From: Aequorivita sp.
Lineage (GTDB): Bacteria; Bacteroidota; Bacteroidia; Flavobacteriales; Flavobacteriaceae
Reading direction: 5' to 3'
NCBI GenBank assembly: GCA_002733915.1
Contig: NVXN01000003.1
Location: 189,207 to 198,644 of the forward strand
Length of the DNA stretch: 9,438 nt
Position 1 is the first letter of the stretch. Each line of letters starts with the position of its first letter. The notes below the pieces were generated by a model that was given only the letters and a program-made list of their open reading frames with translations, had not been told where the DNA came from and searched no databases. A program made the translations under genes and the position numbers. Positions 1-5,537 of this stretch are shown here, piece after piece.

Positions 1-723
1 CAAGATATTGTTCAAATACTTTACTTTGCTTTGAATGGTTTTCAAATGCTTTTCACGCTTGTCCTGCTGCTCCGTCTCGGTATACTTTCCTGCAAGTGTC
101 GCCGAGGTTAAAATCCCGCTTAATGGTGTCTTAAATTCATGCGATACTAGCGATAGAAACTTTGTTTTAAGTTCATTGAGCTCACGCTCCTTCCGAAGCG
201 ATTCTTTTATTTTATATTCTGCCTCTTTGCGTTTTGCAACTTCTTCCTTTAATTCTTTTATGGTCTGTTTAAGTTCCTTGGTACGCTCATCTATTTTTTG
301 CTCCAAGGATAAGTTAAGCTGAATAATTTCTTTTTCTTGATTTTTGCGTACCGAAATGTCAGTAACCAAAGCCATTACATATTTACTGCCATAAACTTCA
401 AAAGGGTTCAATCCGGCTTCAACAGGAAAAACACTGCCGTCCTTGTGGCGCCCATACAAATCGCGCCCATGGCCCATTTGCCGCGGATTACTTTTTTGCA
501 AAAATTCATTAACCTGTCTAGGATGGGTGCTTCTGTATTCCCTGGGTATTAAAATACTCAGGTTCTCGCCCAAAAGTTCTTCGGGCGTATAGCCAAACAT
601 TCTGCTCGCGGCATCGTTTGAAGTTACAATCTCCTGCCTTTCGTTAACGATAACAATACCTTCCGAAATGGCCTCGGAAAGAATCCTGAAAATATTGCCC
701 TCTTTTTCTTCAAAAACCTTCAT
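1..723 (-). CDS. PAS-domain sensor histidine kinase, N-terminal 241 residues (partial)
   Basis: The start codon is the ATG at 723-721; the reading frame stays open to the left edge, so the C-terminal ATP-binding domain lies outside the window. Residues about 12-127 form a PAS domain with the typical 'G-R-H-K-D-G-S-V-F-P-V-E' strand and a 'VTDIS' exit. A long charged helical stretch, likely a signalling coiled coil, spans about 128-186. It leads into the dimerisation/phosphoacceptor H-box, SHEFKTPLSGIL, with His195 as the expected autophosphorylation site. No signal peptide or membrane segment precedes the PAS domain, so the kinase should be cytoplasmic. The PAS domain aligns without gaps to the FixL haem PAS over about 28 residues, with His67 and Arg87 falling on the FixL haem-binding His and the ligand-sensing Arg. 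Haem binding is only an inference, because many non-haem PAS domains share this pattern. Function as a two-component kinase is near certain; the signal and partner regulator are unknown. Confidence 0.93.
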   Translation of the reverse strand, partial: MKVFEEKEGNIFRILSEAISEGIVIVNERQEIVTSNDAASRMFGYTPEELLGENLSILIPREYRSTHPRQVNEFLQKSNPRQMGHGRDLYGRHKDGSVFPVEAGLNPFEVYGSKYVMALVTDISVRKNQEKEIIQLNLSLEQKIDERTKELKQTIKELKEEVAKRKEAEYKIKESLRKERELNELKTKFLSLVSHEFKTPLSGILTSATLAGKYTETEQQDKREKHLKTIQSKVKYLNNIL

Positions 724-781
724 TCCCCAAAAGTAAGGATTTTAGACAGTTTTTCTGAACTGATGAATGTCATAAAATTTC

Positions 782-803
782 AATAGAAATCTATTTAGTT
801 TTA
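782..803. promoter_or_regulatory. Dyad and weak -7-like element in the divergent intergenic region
   Basis: The 103-bp gap between the divergent kinase gene and the gene at 827 holds a perfect dyad, AATAGA-AA-TCTATT (782-795). It is followed directly by TAGTTTTA (796-803), which matches the Bacteroidetes -7 consensus TAnnTTTG at all but the last base. No TTG is seen at the expected -33 distance. It could be an operator for either gene, but AT-rich dyads of this size arise easily by chance. Confidence 0.25.
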
Positions 804-826
804 CAACCATAAAATAAACTTAAATT

Positions 827-1231
827 ATGGGAACCGTGGACAAACCCCAGCTCGTATTTTACCAAAAAATGGGCGAGCTTTTTTATTCCATAGCCGCTGC
901 CGACAAAATAGTTAGAAAGGCAGAATATGAGGCTTTGAAAAAAATTGTAATCGAGCAATGGAAAAATCTGGACGATTACGAAGATCCTTTTCATACCGAT
1001 GCCGCTTATCAAATAGAAGTGGTTTTTGATTGGTTTGATTACGAACAGTTGGATGCAAATGACTGTTTTGAAAGTTTTGCAGACTATAAAAAAGAGCATC
1101 CCAAACTTTTTACCCAAGAAAGAAAACAGCTCATTTGGAAAACCGCAAACGCCATCGCCAATTCCTTTTCAGGAAAAAACAAAAGTGAAGTAATTATGCT
1201 TGCGAAACTAAAAAACCTATTGAAAGATTAA
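827..1231 (+). CDS. Small acidic alpha-helical protein, possibly TerB-like
   Basis: This 134-residue protein has no signal peptide, membrane segment or cysteine-rich motif apart from a single Cys in 'NDCFESF'. It is predicted to be mostly helical and cytoplasmic. The opening 'KMGELFYSIAAADKIVRKAEYEALKKIV', then acidic 'DDYEDPFHTDAAYQIEVVFDWF', then 'ANAIANSFSGKNKSEVIMLAKLKNLL', recalls the TerB/DjlA-type helical fold, where acidic residues between helices may bind metal and the protein ends with a similar 'ia.aDg...E...l..l..ll' helix pair. This assignment rests on pattern memory only; the protein may be a lineage-specific family of unknown function. The start is set by the ATG at 827, preceded by an A-rich leader ('taaaataaacttaaatt') of the kind used in this phylum. 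It diverges from the kinase gene and is followed by the lipoprotein gene, with a possible promoter between them. Confidence 0.8.
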   Translation: MGTVDKPQLVFYQKMGELFYSIAAADKIVRKAEYEALKKIVIEQWKNLDDYEDPFHTDAAYQIEVVFDWFDYEQLDANDCFESFADYKKEHPKLFTQERKQLIWKTANAIANSFSGKNKSEVIMLAKLKNLLKD

Positions 1232-1232
1232 A

Positions 1233-1266
1233 TTGTTTTAAAAATGATTTTTCTTCATAAAATTTG
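1233..1266 (+). promoter_or_regulatory. Possible Bacteroidetes-type promoter for the lipoprotein gene
   Basis: TTG (1233-1235) and TAAAATTTG (1258-1266) are separated by 22 bp. This approximates the flavobacterial TTG / TAnnTTTG arrangement, with one extra base inside the -7 box. Transcription would begin near 1270-1275, downstream of the earliest in-frame ATG at 1244 and upstream of the ATGs at 1280 and 1301. An AT-only dyad (AAAAAT-g-ATTTTT, 1240-1252) lies between the two boxes. Confidence 0.35.
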
Positions 1267-1300
1267 TTTGTTTAATTTTATGAACCTAAACCCCCATACC

Positions 1301-2167
1301 ATGAAAATTCTTCTGACAGTCATAGTAGTACTTACCCTTATAGGTTGTAAAAATGATCCAAAAAACGCAGATGTTCAAAGTGATCCTGAAGACAATCCGG
1401 AAGAAATTGTAGATTCCATCCAAGTTTCCGACAGAAATCTGGAAGCCCAACAAAAAACACTAATCATAAAAAGGCAAGAACTACTTGAAAAAAATGATGC
1501 CAAGGCAGAACTGGAAAATCTGCTAATCTCAAAATCATTTTTAAAAGAAGGCGATTGGTACACTTTGGATTTTAAATACCCTTATCTAAACGAAAAAATC
1601 AAGCCACAATTTGAAAACTTCAATGAATACATCAGCAAATATTACCTGGATGCCAAAGGAGTTGAAAAACAGATTCTGGAAGAAAAACGACTTTGCGACT
1701 CCTTGGGAATTCCAAAACAAAATGAATTGCGCATGGTAGATTATAAAATCTACAACCTTAACGATAGGCTCATAAGCGTACTTTTTTATAAAGAGAATCA
1801 TTACACCGGTGCAGCACACGCAGCATACACTTTTGACTGTTTGAATTTTGATCTGGAACGAGCTATTTTTATGAACTATGAAGATTTTTTCAACAATGGC
1901 TCTGAGGAAGAATTACGCGAAATACTAAATACGCTTTTAAAGGAAAAAATAAATTCTGGCGAAATGTATTACGACTGTTGGGCAATTTCTGCCGACGATT
2001 TTTTTGACGCAAAAAACAACTTTGTAATAAATGATGATGTAGTAGAGTTCTATTTTGACGACTGCGTAATCTGCCCATCCTATACGGGAACTTATTCCAT
2101 CAAAATTCCATTACAATCCTTGATGCCCGTTTTAAGAAAATACAAAAAAAATCCTTTGATTTTGTGA
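1301..2167 (+). CDS. Lipoprotein with DUF3298-like (RsiV/PdaC-type) C-terminal domain
   Basis: From the ATG at 1301 the protein has 288 residues. It begins with a short hydrophobic signal and a lipobox, LTLIGC, so Cys16 should be lipidated and the protein anchored to a membrane and facing the periplasm or cell surface. This signal decides the start; the in-frame ATGs at 1244 and 1280 would put 12-19 extra residues in front of it. Residues about 20-75 are charged and low in complexity, with a probable coiled coil. Residues about 90-170 look like the DUF4163 part. 'HYTGAAHAAYTFDCLNFDLERA' (167-188) is the typical entry to a DUF3298 domain, ending near 275. Five further cysteines (132, 180, 226, 255, 258), including a C-V-I-C pair, could form disulfides after export. 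The family occurs in RsiV and in the deacetylase PdaC, where this part is not the catalytic domain. No enzymatic role is proposed. Confidence 0.85.
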   Translation: MKILLTVIVVLTLIGCKNDPKNADVQSDPEDNPEEIVDSIQVSDRNLEAQQKTLIIKRQELLEKNDAKAELENLLISKSFLKEGDWYTLDFKYPYLNEKIKPQFENFNEYISKYYLDAKGVEKQILEEKRLCDSLGIPKQNELRMVDYKIYNLNDRLISVLFYKENHYTGAAHAAYTFDCLNFDLERAIFMNYEDFFNNGSEEELREILNTLLKEKINSGEMYYDCWAISADDFFDAKNNFVINDDVVEFYFDDCVICPSYTGTYSIKIPLQSLMPVLRKYKKNPLIL

Positions 2168-2197
2168 GAGAAAAGAATAGCAATCAAGCAAACTGAA

Positions 2198-2236
2198 ACC
2201 GATACCCGACATCCGATAACCGATAACCGATAACCC
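2198..2236. repeat. Tandem 7-bp repeat, unit ACCGATA
   Basis: Five contiguous heptamers (ACCGATA, CCCGACA, TCCGATA, ACCGATA, ACCGATA) occupy 2198-2232 and are followed by a partial unit ACC(C). The array fills most of the 74-bp gap between the lipoprotein stop and the trxA start. A period of 7 is not a codon multiple, so it is non-coding. No hairpin terminator is seen in this gap, so read-through into trxA is possible. Confidence 0.85.
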
Positions 2237-2241
2237 ACAAA

Positions 2242-2544
2242 ATGAAAAGCAATTTTAAAGACATAATCAATTCCGATACTCCCGTATTGGTTGACTTTTT
2301 TGCAGATTGGTGCGGCCCCTGCAAAATGCTTGCTCCCATCCTAAAGCAAGTGAAAGACGAACTGGGCGATACCGTAAAAATTGTAAAAATTGACGTTGAC
2401 AAAAACCAGCCCTTAGCTGCGCAATTTCAAGTGCGCGGGGTACCAACGATGATTCTCTTCAAAAACGGCAAACAACTTTGGCGGCAAAGTGGTGTACTGC
2501 AGAAAAATGAATTGGTTTCCATCATCAATCAACATAAAAATTGA
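2242..2544 (+). CDS. trxA: Thioredoxin
   Basis: This is a compact 100-residue single-domain thioredoxin, a cytoplasmic disulfide reductase normally recycled by thioredoxin reductase. The active site is WCGPCK, with Cys24 as the expected nucleophile and Cys27 as the resolving cysteine. The cis-proline is Pro68 in 'VRGVPT', preceded by the strand 'VKIVKIDVD' and followed by 'MILFKNGK', all in the usual order. Length and motif are those of the classical TrxA family; there is no signal peptide or lipobox, which argues against a periplasmic or cytochrome-maturation paralogue. Its stop TGA overlaps the deoC ATG by one base (TGATG, 2542-2546), which implies translational coupling with the deoxynucleoside genes downstream. 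The 7-bp repeat array ends six bases before the start codon. Flavobacteria usually carry several thioredoxins, so this may not be the main one. Confidence 0.95.
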   Translation: MKSNFKDIINSDTPVLVDFFADWCGPCKMLAPILKQVKDELGDTVKIVKIDVDKNQPLAAQFQVRGVPTMILFKNGKQLWRQSGVLQKNELVSIINQHKN

Positions 2545-3215
2545 TGCAACTGAGCCGTTTCATAGACCACACCCTTTTAAAAGCCTCTGCGACTCCCAAA
2601 GACATTGTAAAGCTCTGCAATGAAGCAAAAAAATACAACTTTTACGCGGTTTGCGTAAACAGCTGTTACGTTTCCTTAGCTGCAACTGAATTGAAGAACA
2701 GCGACGTAAAAGTAGCTTCTGTAGTGGGTTTTCCGTTGGGTGCAAGCAGCCAAAACGCCAAGGTTTGCGAGGCCGAACAAGCTGTAATAGACGGAGCCGA
2801 TGAAATTGATATGGTACTGAACATCGGTTTTTTAAAAACCGAATTGTATAAGCAAGTTCAAGATGAAATTGCCGCCGTGAAGAAAGCCATTGGCAACCGA
2901 CCCTTAAAAGTGATTTTGGAAACCTGCTATTTAACCGAGTCCGAAATACGGAGGGCTTGCCAGATTGCCAAACAGGCAGGCGCTGATTTTGTAAAGACCT
3001 CAACAGGCTTCGGAACAGGCGGCGCAACTGAAAGTGCAGTAAAAATAATGGTTGATGAGGTGGGCGATAGTTTAAAAATAAAGGCCTCTGGCGGAATAAA
3101 AGATGCCGCTACCGCCAAAAAATATATAGCAATGGGCGTTAGCAGAATTGGAACTTCTTCGGGAATTGAAATTGTAACCGACACTAAAAAAGACACAGAT
3201 GAGCACACATATTGA
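2544..3215 (+). CDS. deoC: Deoxyribose-phosphate aldolase
   Basis: The enzyme cleaves 2-deoxyribose 5-phosphate to acetaldehyde and glyceraldehyde 3-phosphate in deoxynucleoside catabolism. The 223-residue TIM-barrel protein has the full catalytic set: Asp89 in 'DEIDMVLNIG', the Schiff-base Lys151 in 'ADFVKTSTGF', and Lys180 in 'IKASGGIKD'. The N-terminal 'IDHTLLKA' is the usual first strand of the family. Start at the ATG 2544-2546 is preferred; the TTG just before it (2541) is in frame but would add one residue inside trxA. The C-terminus ends in a charged tail (residues about 212-223) that overlaps the deoD start by 17 bp in another frame. Placement immediately before deoD supports a role in salvage of purine deoxynucleosides. 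Confidence 0.97.
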   Translation: MQLSRFIDHTLLKASATPKDIVKLCNEAKKYNFYAVCVNSCYVSLAATELKNSDVKVASVVGFPLGASSQNAKVCEAEQAVIDGADEIDMVLNIGFLKTELYKQVQDEIAAVKKAIGNRPLKVILETCYLTESEIRRACQIAKQAGADFVKTSTGFGTGGATESAVKIMVDEVGDSLKIKASGGIKDAATAKKYIAMGVSRIGTSSGIEIVTDTKKDTDEHTY

Positions 3216-3900
3216 AGCAAAAAAAGGAGAGATTGCAGAATCAGTCTTACTTCCCGGCGACCCAATGCGCGCCAAATGGATTGCGGAAACGTTTCTAGAA
3301 AATGCCAAATGTTACAATGACGTGCGCGGCATGTTGGGCTATACCGGAACTTTTAAAGGAAAACCAATTTCAGTTCAGGGCACGGGCATGGGCATTCCTT
3401 CGGCTTTAATTTACTGCCACGAACTTATTAACGATTACGGCGTAAAGAATTTGATACGCGTTGGTTCTGCGGGAAGCTACCAAAAGGATATAAATATTCG
3501 TGATATCGTGATTGCCATGGCAGCATCTTCCACTTCAGGCATTAACAATACCCGTTTTGTAAACTGTGACTACTCGCCCACTGCCGATTTTGATTTGTTT
3601 ATGAAAGCAGCGCTTTACGCAAAGAATAATAACATTTCCATAAAAGCAGGCAATGTGCTTTCAAGTGATCAGTTTTATGAAGATGACTTTAACAGTTATA
3701 AACAGTGGGCAGATTTTGGTGTGCTTTGCGTGGAAATGGAAGCTGCGGGACTTTACACCATAGCAGCTAAATTTAATGTGAAAGCATTGGCTATTTTGAC
3801 CATTTCAGATTCATTGGTAACCGGTGAAAGAACAACCGCTGATGAACGTGAGGGTAGCTTTTCAAAAATGATTGAAATTGCCCTTAATACAGTGGTGTAA
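3199..3900 (+). CDS. deoD: Purine-nucleoside phosphorylase, DeoD type
   Basis: This hexameric-type phosphorylase splits purine (deoxy)nucleosides with phosphate into the base and (deoxy)ribose 1-phosphate. The 233 residues align to the E. coli enzyme with the same numbering as the mature protein. His4, Gly20, Arg24, Arg43 ('VRGMLG'), Arg87 and Ser90 ('IRVGS') provide the phosphate and neighbouring-subunit contacts. Glu179-Met180-Glu181 ('VEMEAAG') bind the ribose. Ser203, Asp204 and Arg217 form the catalytic part. This match fixes the start at 3199 although it lies inside deoC (17-bp overlap). Its product reaches DeoC only through the mutase DeoB, which is not in the window. The cluster ends here: the next gene is convergent, and a hairpin follows directly. 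Confidence 0.97.
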   Translation: MSTHIEAKKGEIAESVLLPGDPMRAKWIAETFLENAKCYNDVRGMLGYTGTFKGKPISVQGTGMGIPSALIYCHELINDYGVKNLIRVGSAGSYQKDINIRDIVIAMAASSTSGINNTRFVNCDYSPTADFDLFMKAALYAKNNNISIKAGNVLSSDQFYEDDFNSYKQWADFGVLCVEMEAAGLYTIAAKFNVKALAILTISDSLVTGERTTADEREGSFSKMIEIALNTVV

Positions 3901-3902
3901 AA

Positions 3903-3944
3903 TGAAAAAAGCAGAAACCCATCTACGAAATTCCTGCTCTTTCA
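3903..3944. terminator. Hairpin between convergent genes, possible bidirectional terminator
   Basis: TGAAAAAAGCAG (3903-3914) pairs with CTGCTCTTTCA (3934-3944), giving about 11 pairs with one bulged A and one G-U pair across a 19-nt loop. In the minus direction the 3' arm is a T-run (CTGCTTTTTTCA), as in a Rho-independent terminator. In the plus direction no long T-run follows. Its place just after deoD and about 28 bp beyond the usp stop fits termination of both transcripts. Confidence 0.5.
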
Positions 3945-3946
3945 TC

Positions 3947-3972
3947 GTTAATTGATGTCTCCAGCAATTAAC
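3947..3972. repeat. Perfect inverted repeat at the usp stop codon
   Basis: GTTAATTG (3947-3954) and CAATTAAC (3965-3972) are perfect complements across a 10-nt loop. The right arm reaches the first base of the usp stop codon (complement of 3972-3974). The stem is AT-rich and has no T-run, so it probably helps or stabilises transcript ends rather than terminating alone. Confidence 0.45.
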
Positions 3973-4808
3973 TAAACTTTAAAGGTCATAACCGGCAAGT
4001 CGGAATGGTTTACAACGTCCTCGCCTATACTTCCTGAGAAAAAGTGTGCCAAACCTTGACGACCTTGCGTTGGCAGTGCAATAATATCAGCATTGCTTAC
4101 TTGGCTGTAGCCAAAAATCCCTGCTTCCACGGAATATTCGTTGTACTGAATTACGCTGTTCAGAGTTTCCAGCGGATTGGACTCTCCGGCATTTTTCAGA
4201 AAATCAAGGATTCTTTTTTCAATTTCGCGGGTACTGCGGAAATCGCCGGCAAGATTTACATAGAGCATTTGCATTTTGATTCCTAGTGCGTCAAACATTT
4301 TCTGCGCGCGCTTGTAGGGACCTACTGAGTTTTCCAAAAAATCGCACGCAAAAACCCCGAATTCAGGATTGAAATTTTCATGGCGATGCTTTATCACCAA
4401 GACAGGAATTTCTGATGTACGCACTACTTTTTCAGTGTTACTCCCCACAAAAACCTCTTTTAAACCTGAGCTTCCGTGAGAGCCCATTATAATTAAATCT
4501 GCTCCAAAATCTCGGGCTACATCATTCAATTCACTGAAAATTTTATAATTGTGGACCGCGTCTGTAACTTTAACGCCTTCCAAATAATCTTTGTCGAGAA
4601 ATTCCGCAAAACGCTTTTCCGCAAGTTTCATATAATACATTGCTTCAAAAACCTCCTTGCTTTCGTCGCGTGTAACCACAGCCTCACTAAGGCCCATCAT
4701 ATGTATTGCTATTACTTCGGCATTTTGTTTTTTTGCAATATTTGCGGCCACTTCCATAGCATATTCGGAATGACGGGAAAAATCTACGGGAACTACTATT
4801 TTTTTCAT
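3972..4808 (-). CDS. Universal stress protein with two tandem UspA domains
   Basis: The 278-residue cytoplasmic protein has two Usp domains, residues about 1-141 and 149-278. The first starts with the canonical strand 'KKIVVPVDFSRHSEYAM' and carries a complete ATP-binding signature G-2X-G-9X-G-S (Gly109, Gly112, Gly122, Ser123). The second keeps the later half (Gly249, Gly259, Ser260), but Pro246 stands where the first glycine belongs, so nucleotide binding there may be altered or lost. Tandem USPs of this size are common in Bacteroidetes and respond to starvation, oxidants or low oxygen; the client or effector is usually unknown. It starts 11 bp after the hpf stop and therefore very likely shares hpf's promoter, linking it to ribosome hibernation. 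The stop is TAG. Confidence 0.95.
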   Translation of the reverse strand: MKKIVVPVDFSRHSEYAMEVAANIAKKQNAEVIAIHMMGLSEAVVTRDESKEVFEAMYYMKLAEKRFAEFLDKDYLEGVKVTDAVHNYKIFSELNDVARDFGADLIIMGSHGSSGLKEVFVGSNTEKVVRTSEIPVLVIKHRHENFNPEFGVFACDFLENSVGPYKRAQKMFDALGIKMQMLYVNLAGDFRSTREIEKRILDFLKNAGESNPLETLNSVIQYNEYSVEAGIFGYSQVSNADIIALPTQGRQGLAHFFSGSIGEDVVNHSDLPVMTFKV

Positions 4809-4819
4809 CTTAATTGGAT

Positions 4820-5119
4820 TTAATGGGTTGTGAATTTTGCCTTTCGCTTTTTAAGCTGCTTTTCCAAATCGGAAATTGTTTCTTTAGCAGCCGCCTCAAA
4901 GGTTGCTTCTTTTGATGTTGCAAAGATTTTTGGTCCCGGAAGACTCAGTTCCATTTCACAAATATTGCCCTTGCCGTACACGTTGTTTTCCATCTTAAAA
5001 CTTACCTCAGCTCTAATGAGCCATTCATATTTATCGGCAAGTTTTTGGAGTTTCTTTTCTACGTATTCGTTCATAGCCTCGCTGGTAGGCATTTTCACAT
5101 ATTGAATGTTTATAGTCAT
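4820..5119 (-). CDS. hpf: Ribosome hibernation-promoting factor, short form (HPF/YfiA/RaiA family)
   Basis: HPF-type proteins bind the decoding region of the 30S subunit and silence ribosomes in stationary phase or stress. The 99 residues show the S30AE fold: strand 'MTINIQYVKMP', helix 'SEAMNEYVEKKLQKLADKY', strands 'AEVSFKME' and 'CEMELSLPGPKIFATSK', and a second helix 'EATFEAAAKETISDLEKQLKKRKAKF' ending in a basic patch. No C-terminal dimerisation domain of long HPF is present. The symbol hpf rather than raiA is a choice based on length and the short basic tail. It is the first gene of a two-gene unit with usp. A -7 element (5146-5153) and a CRP/FNR-like dyad (5176-5189) lie upstream, which suggests activation by a global physiological regulator. 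Confidence 0.93.
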   Translation of the reverse strand: MTINIQYVKMPTSEAMNEYVEKKLQKLADKYEWLIRAEVSFKMENNVYGKGNICEMELSLPGPKIFATSKEATFEAAAKETISDLEKQLKKRKAKFTTH

Positions 5120-5145
5120 GATTTTTTCAATTGGTTTCTATTTTT

Positions 5146-5153
5146 CAAATATA
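5146..5153 (-). promoter_or_regulatory. -7 promoter element for hpf-usp
   Basis: On the minus strand this reads TATATTTG, an exact match to the Bacteroidetes -7 consensus TAnnTTTG, 26 bp upstream of the hpf start codon. The predicted transcription start is near 5142-5143. The -33 position has only a weak TTTT (19 bp upstream of the box) rather than TTG, as expected where an activator compensates. Confidence 0.6.
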
Positions 5154-5175
5154 CCCCACAATTAGCAGTTTTAAA

Positions 5176-5189
5176 ATGACCACGGTCAT
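5176..5189. promoter_or_regulatory. Perfect 14-bp dyad, candidate CRP/FNR-family operator
   Basis: ATGACC-AC-GGTCAT is perfectly symmetric, and can be read as TGAC-N4-GTCA, the half-site spacing used by the CRP/FNR superfamily. Its centre at 5182.5 lies about 40 bp upstream of the predicted hpf start, which is the class II activator position. The dyad overlaps the place where the -33 element should be. Confidence 0.5.
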
Positions 5190-5232
5190 ATTTCAACATA
5201 ACCTGTACCTCAATACCTGATTATAAGTGAAT

Positions 5233-5246
5233 ATTGTCAATTGTCA
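5233..5246. repeat. Tandem duplicated heptamer ATTGTCA across a stop codon
   Basis: Two exact copies of ATTGTCA (5233-5239 and 5240-5246) span the stop and last codons of the DUF2892 gene. Two copies alone are weak evidence, but the 7-bp period is shared with other arrays in the window. Confidence 0.45.
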
Positions 5247-5422
5247 ACACCCAGTTTTTTTAAAATTTTTTCCATCAAGCACCATTTTGTAAAAGATGAT
5301 TGCAATAAGTTGGCGCCCACAAACCCTGTGAACCACAACCAGTTAATATTTACATACACAGCCAAAAGAAGGCTGATCAAAATAAAAGTCCCGGCAATTG
5401 CCCTAATATATCTGTTAATCAT
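5237..5422 (-). CDS. Small membrane protein, DUF2892/YgaP-like
   Basis: This is a 61-residue inner-membrane protein. The sequence begins 'MINRYIRAIAGTFILIS', matching the N-terminal signature of the DUF2892 family ('..R.iR...G..li'), followed by two membrane segments at about residues 7-23 and 26-41, and a basic C-terminal end ('KWCLMEKILKKLGVD') that keeps the single family cysteine, Cys48. The same two-helix unit forms the membrane part of the rhodanese YgaP, where it dimerises; alone its role is unknown. It lies downstream of the RND and PII-like genes on the same strand, with a 114-bp gap holding a repeat array and a hairpin, so it may be a distal gene of that operon or have its own promoter. 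The length is normal for the family. Confidence 0.85.
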   Translation of the reverse strand: MINRYIRAIAGTFILISLLLAVYVNINWLWFTGFVGANLLQSSFTKWCLMEKILKKLGVDN

Positions 5423-5456
5423 AATAATTTAATTTAAGTTTCTATAAAGTTTATTA

Positions 5457-5484
5457 ATTAGTGATTAGTGATTATTGATTAGTG
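5457..5484. repeat. Tandem 7-bp repeat, unit ATTAGTG
   Basis: Four contiguous heptamers are present: ATTAGTG, ATTAGTG, ATTATTG, ATTAGTG. They lie in the 114-bp gap between the DUF2892 and PII-like genes. Same period as the array before trxA but a different unit. Confidence 0.85.
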
Positions 5485-5490
5485 AAAATT

Positions 5491-5519
5491 AAATAACAGA
5501 TAACCCTTAACTGTTATTT
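5491..5519 (-). terminator. Hairpin downstream of the PII-like gene
   Basis: AAATAACAG (5491-5499) and CTGTTATTT (5511-5519) form a perfect 9-bp stem. After an A-A mismatch three more pairs (TAA/TTA) close on a CCC loop. It starts 18 bp after the PII-like stop. The stem is AT-rich and lacks a clean T-run, so it could be a weak terminator, a processing site or a 3' stabiliser between the PII-like and DUF2892 genes. Confidence 0.45.
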
Positions 5520-5523
5520 GTTT

Positions 5524-5537
5524 AATTGCTAATTGCT
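5524..5537. repeat. Tandem duplicated heptamer AATTGCT at a gene end
   Basis: Two exact copies of AATTGCT run into the stop codon of the PII-like gene, followed by a degenerate third (TAAATGCT) inside the coding end. The period is again 7 bp. Confidence 0.5.

Noticed and set aside
35..552. Plus-strand open frames over the histidine kinase
   Set aside because: They show no family features and lie opposite a frame encoding clear PAS and H-box motifs.
1244..1300. Upstream in-frame ATGs (1244 and 1280) as start of the lipoprotein
   Set aside because: They would place 12-19 residues before a good signal peptide and lipobox, and the likely promoter start lies downstream of 1244.
2198..2236. CRISPR or mobile-element end
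   Set aside because: The units are 7 bp with no spacers, no flanking terminal inverted repeats and no transposase nearby.
2560..3308. Minus-strand open frames over deoC and deoD
   Set aside because: Composition is that of antisense shadows; the plus-strand frames hold complete catalytic residue sets.
5233..5248. Sigma70-like -35 (TTGACA on the minus strand) as hpf promoter
   Set aside because: It falls on the end of the DUF2892 coding region, about 80 bp from the better Bacteroidetes -7 box, and this phylum uses a different consensus.
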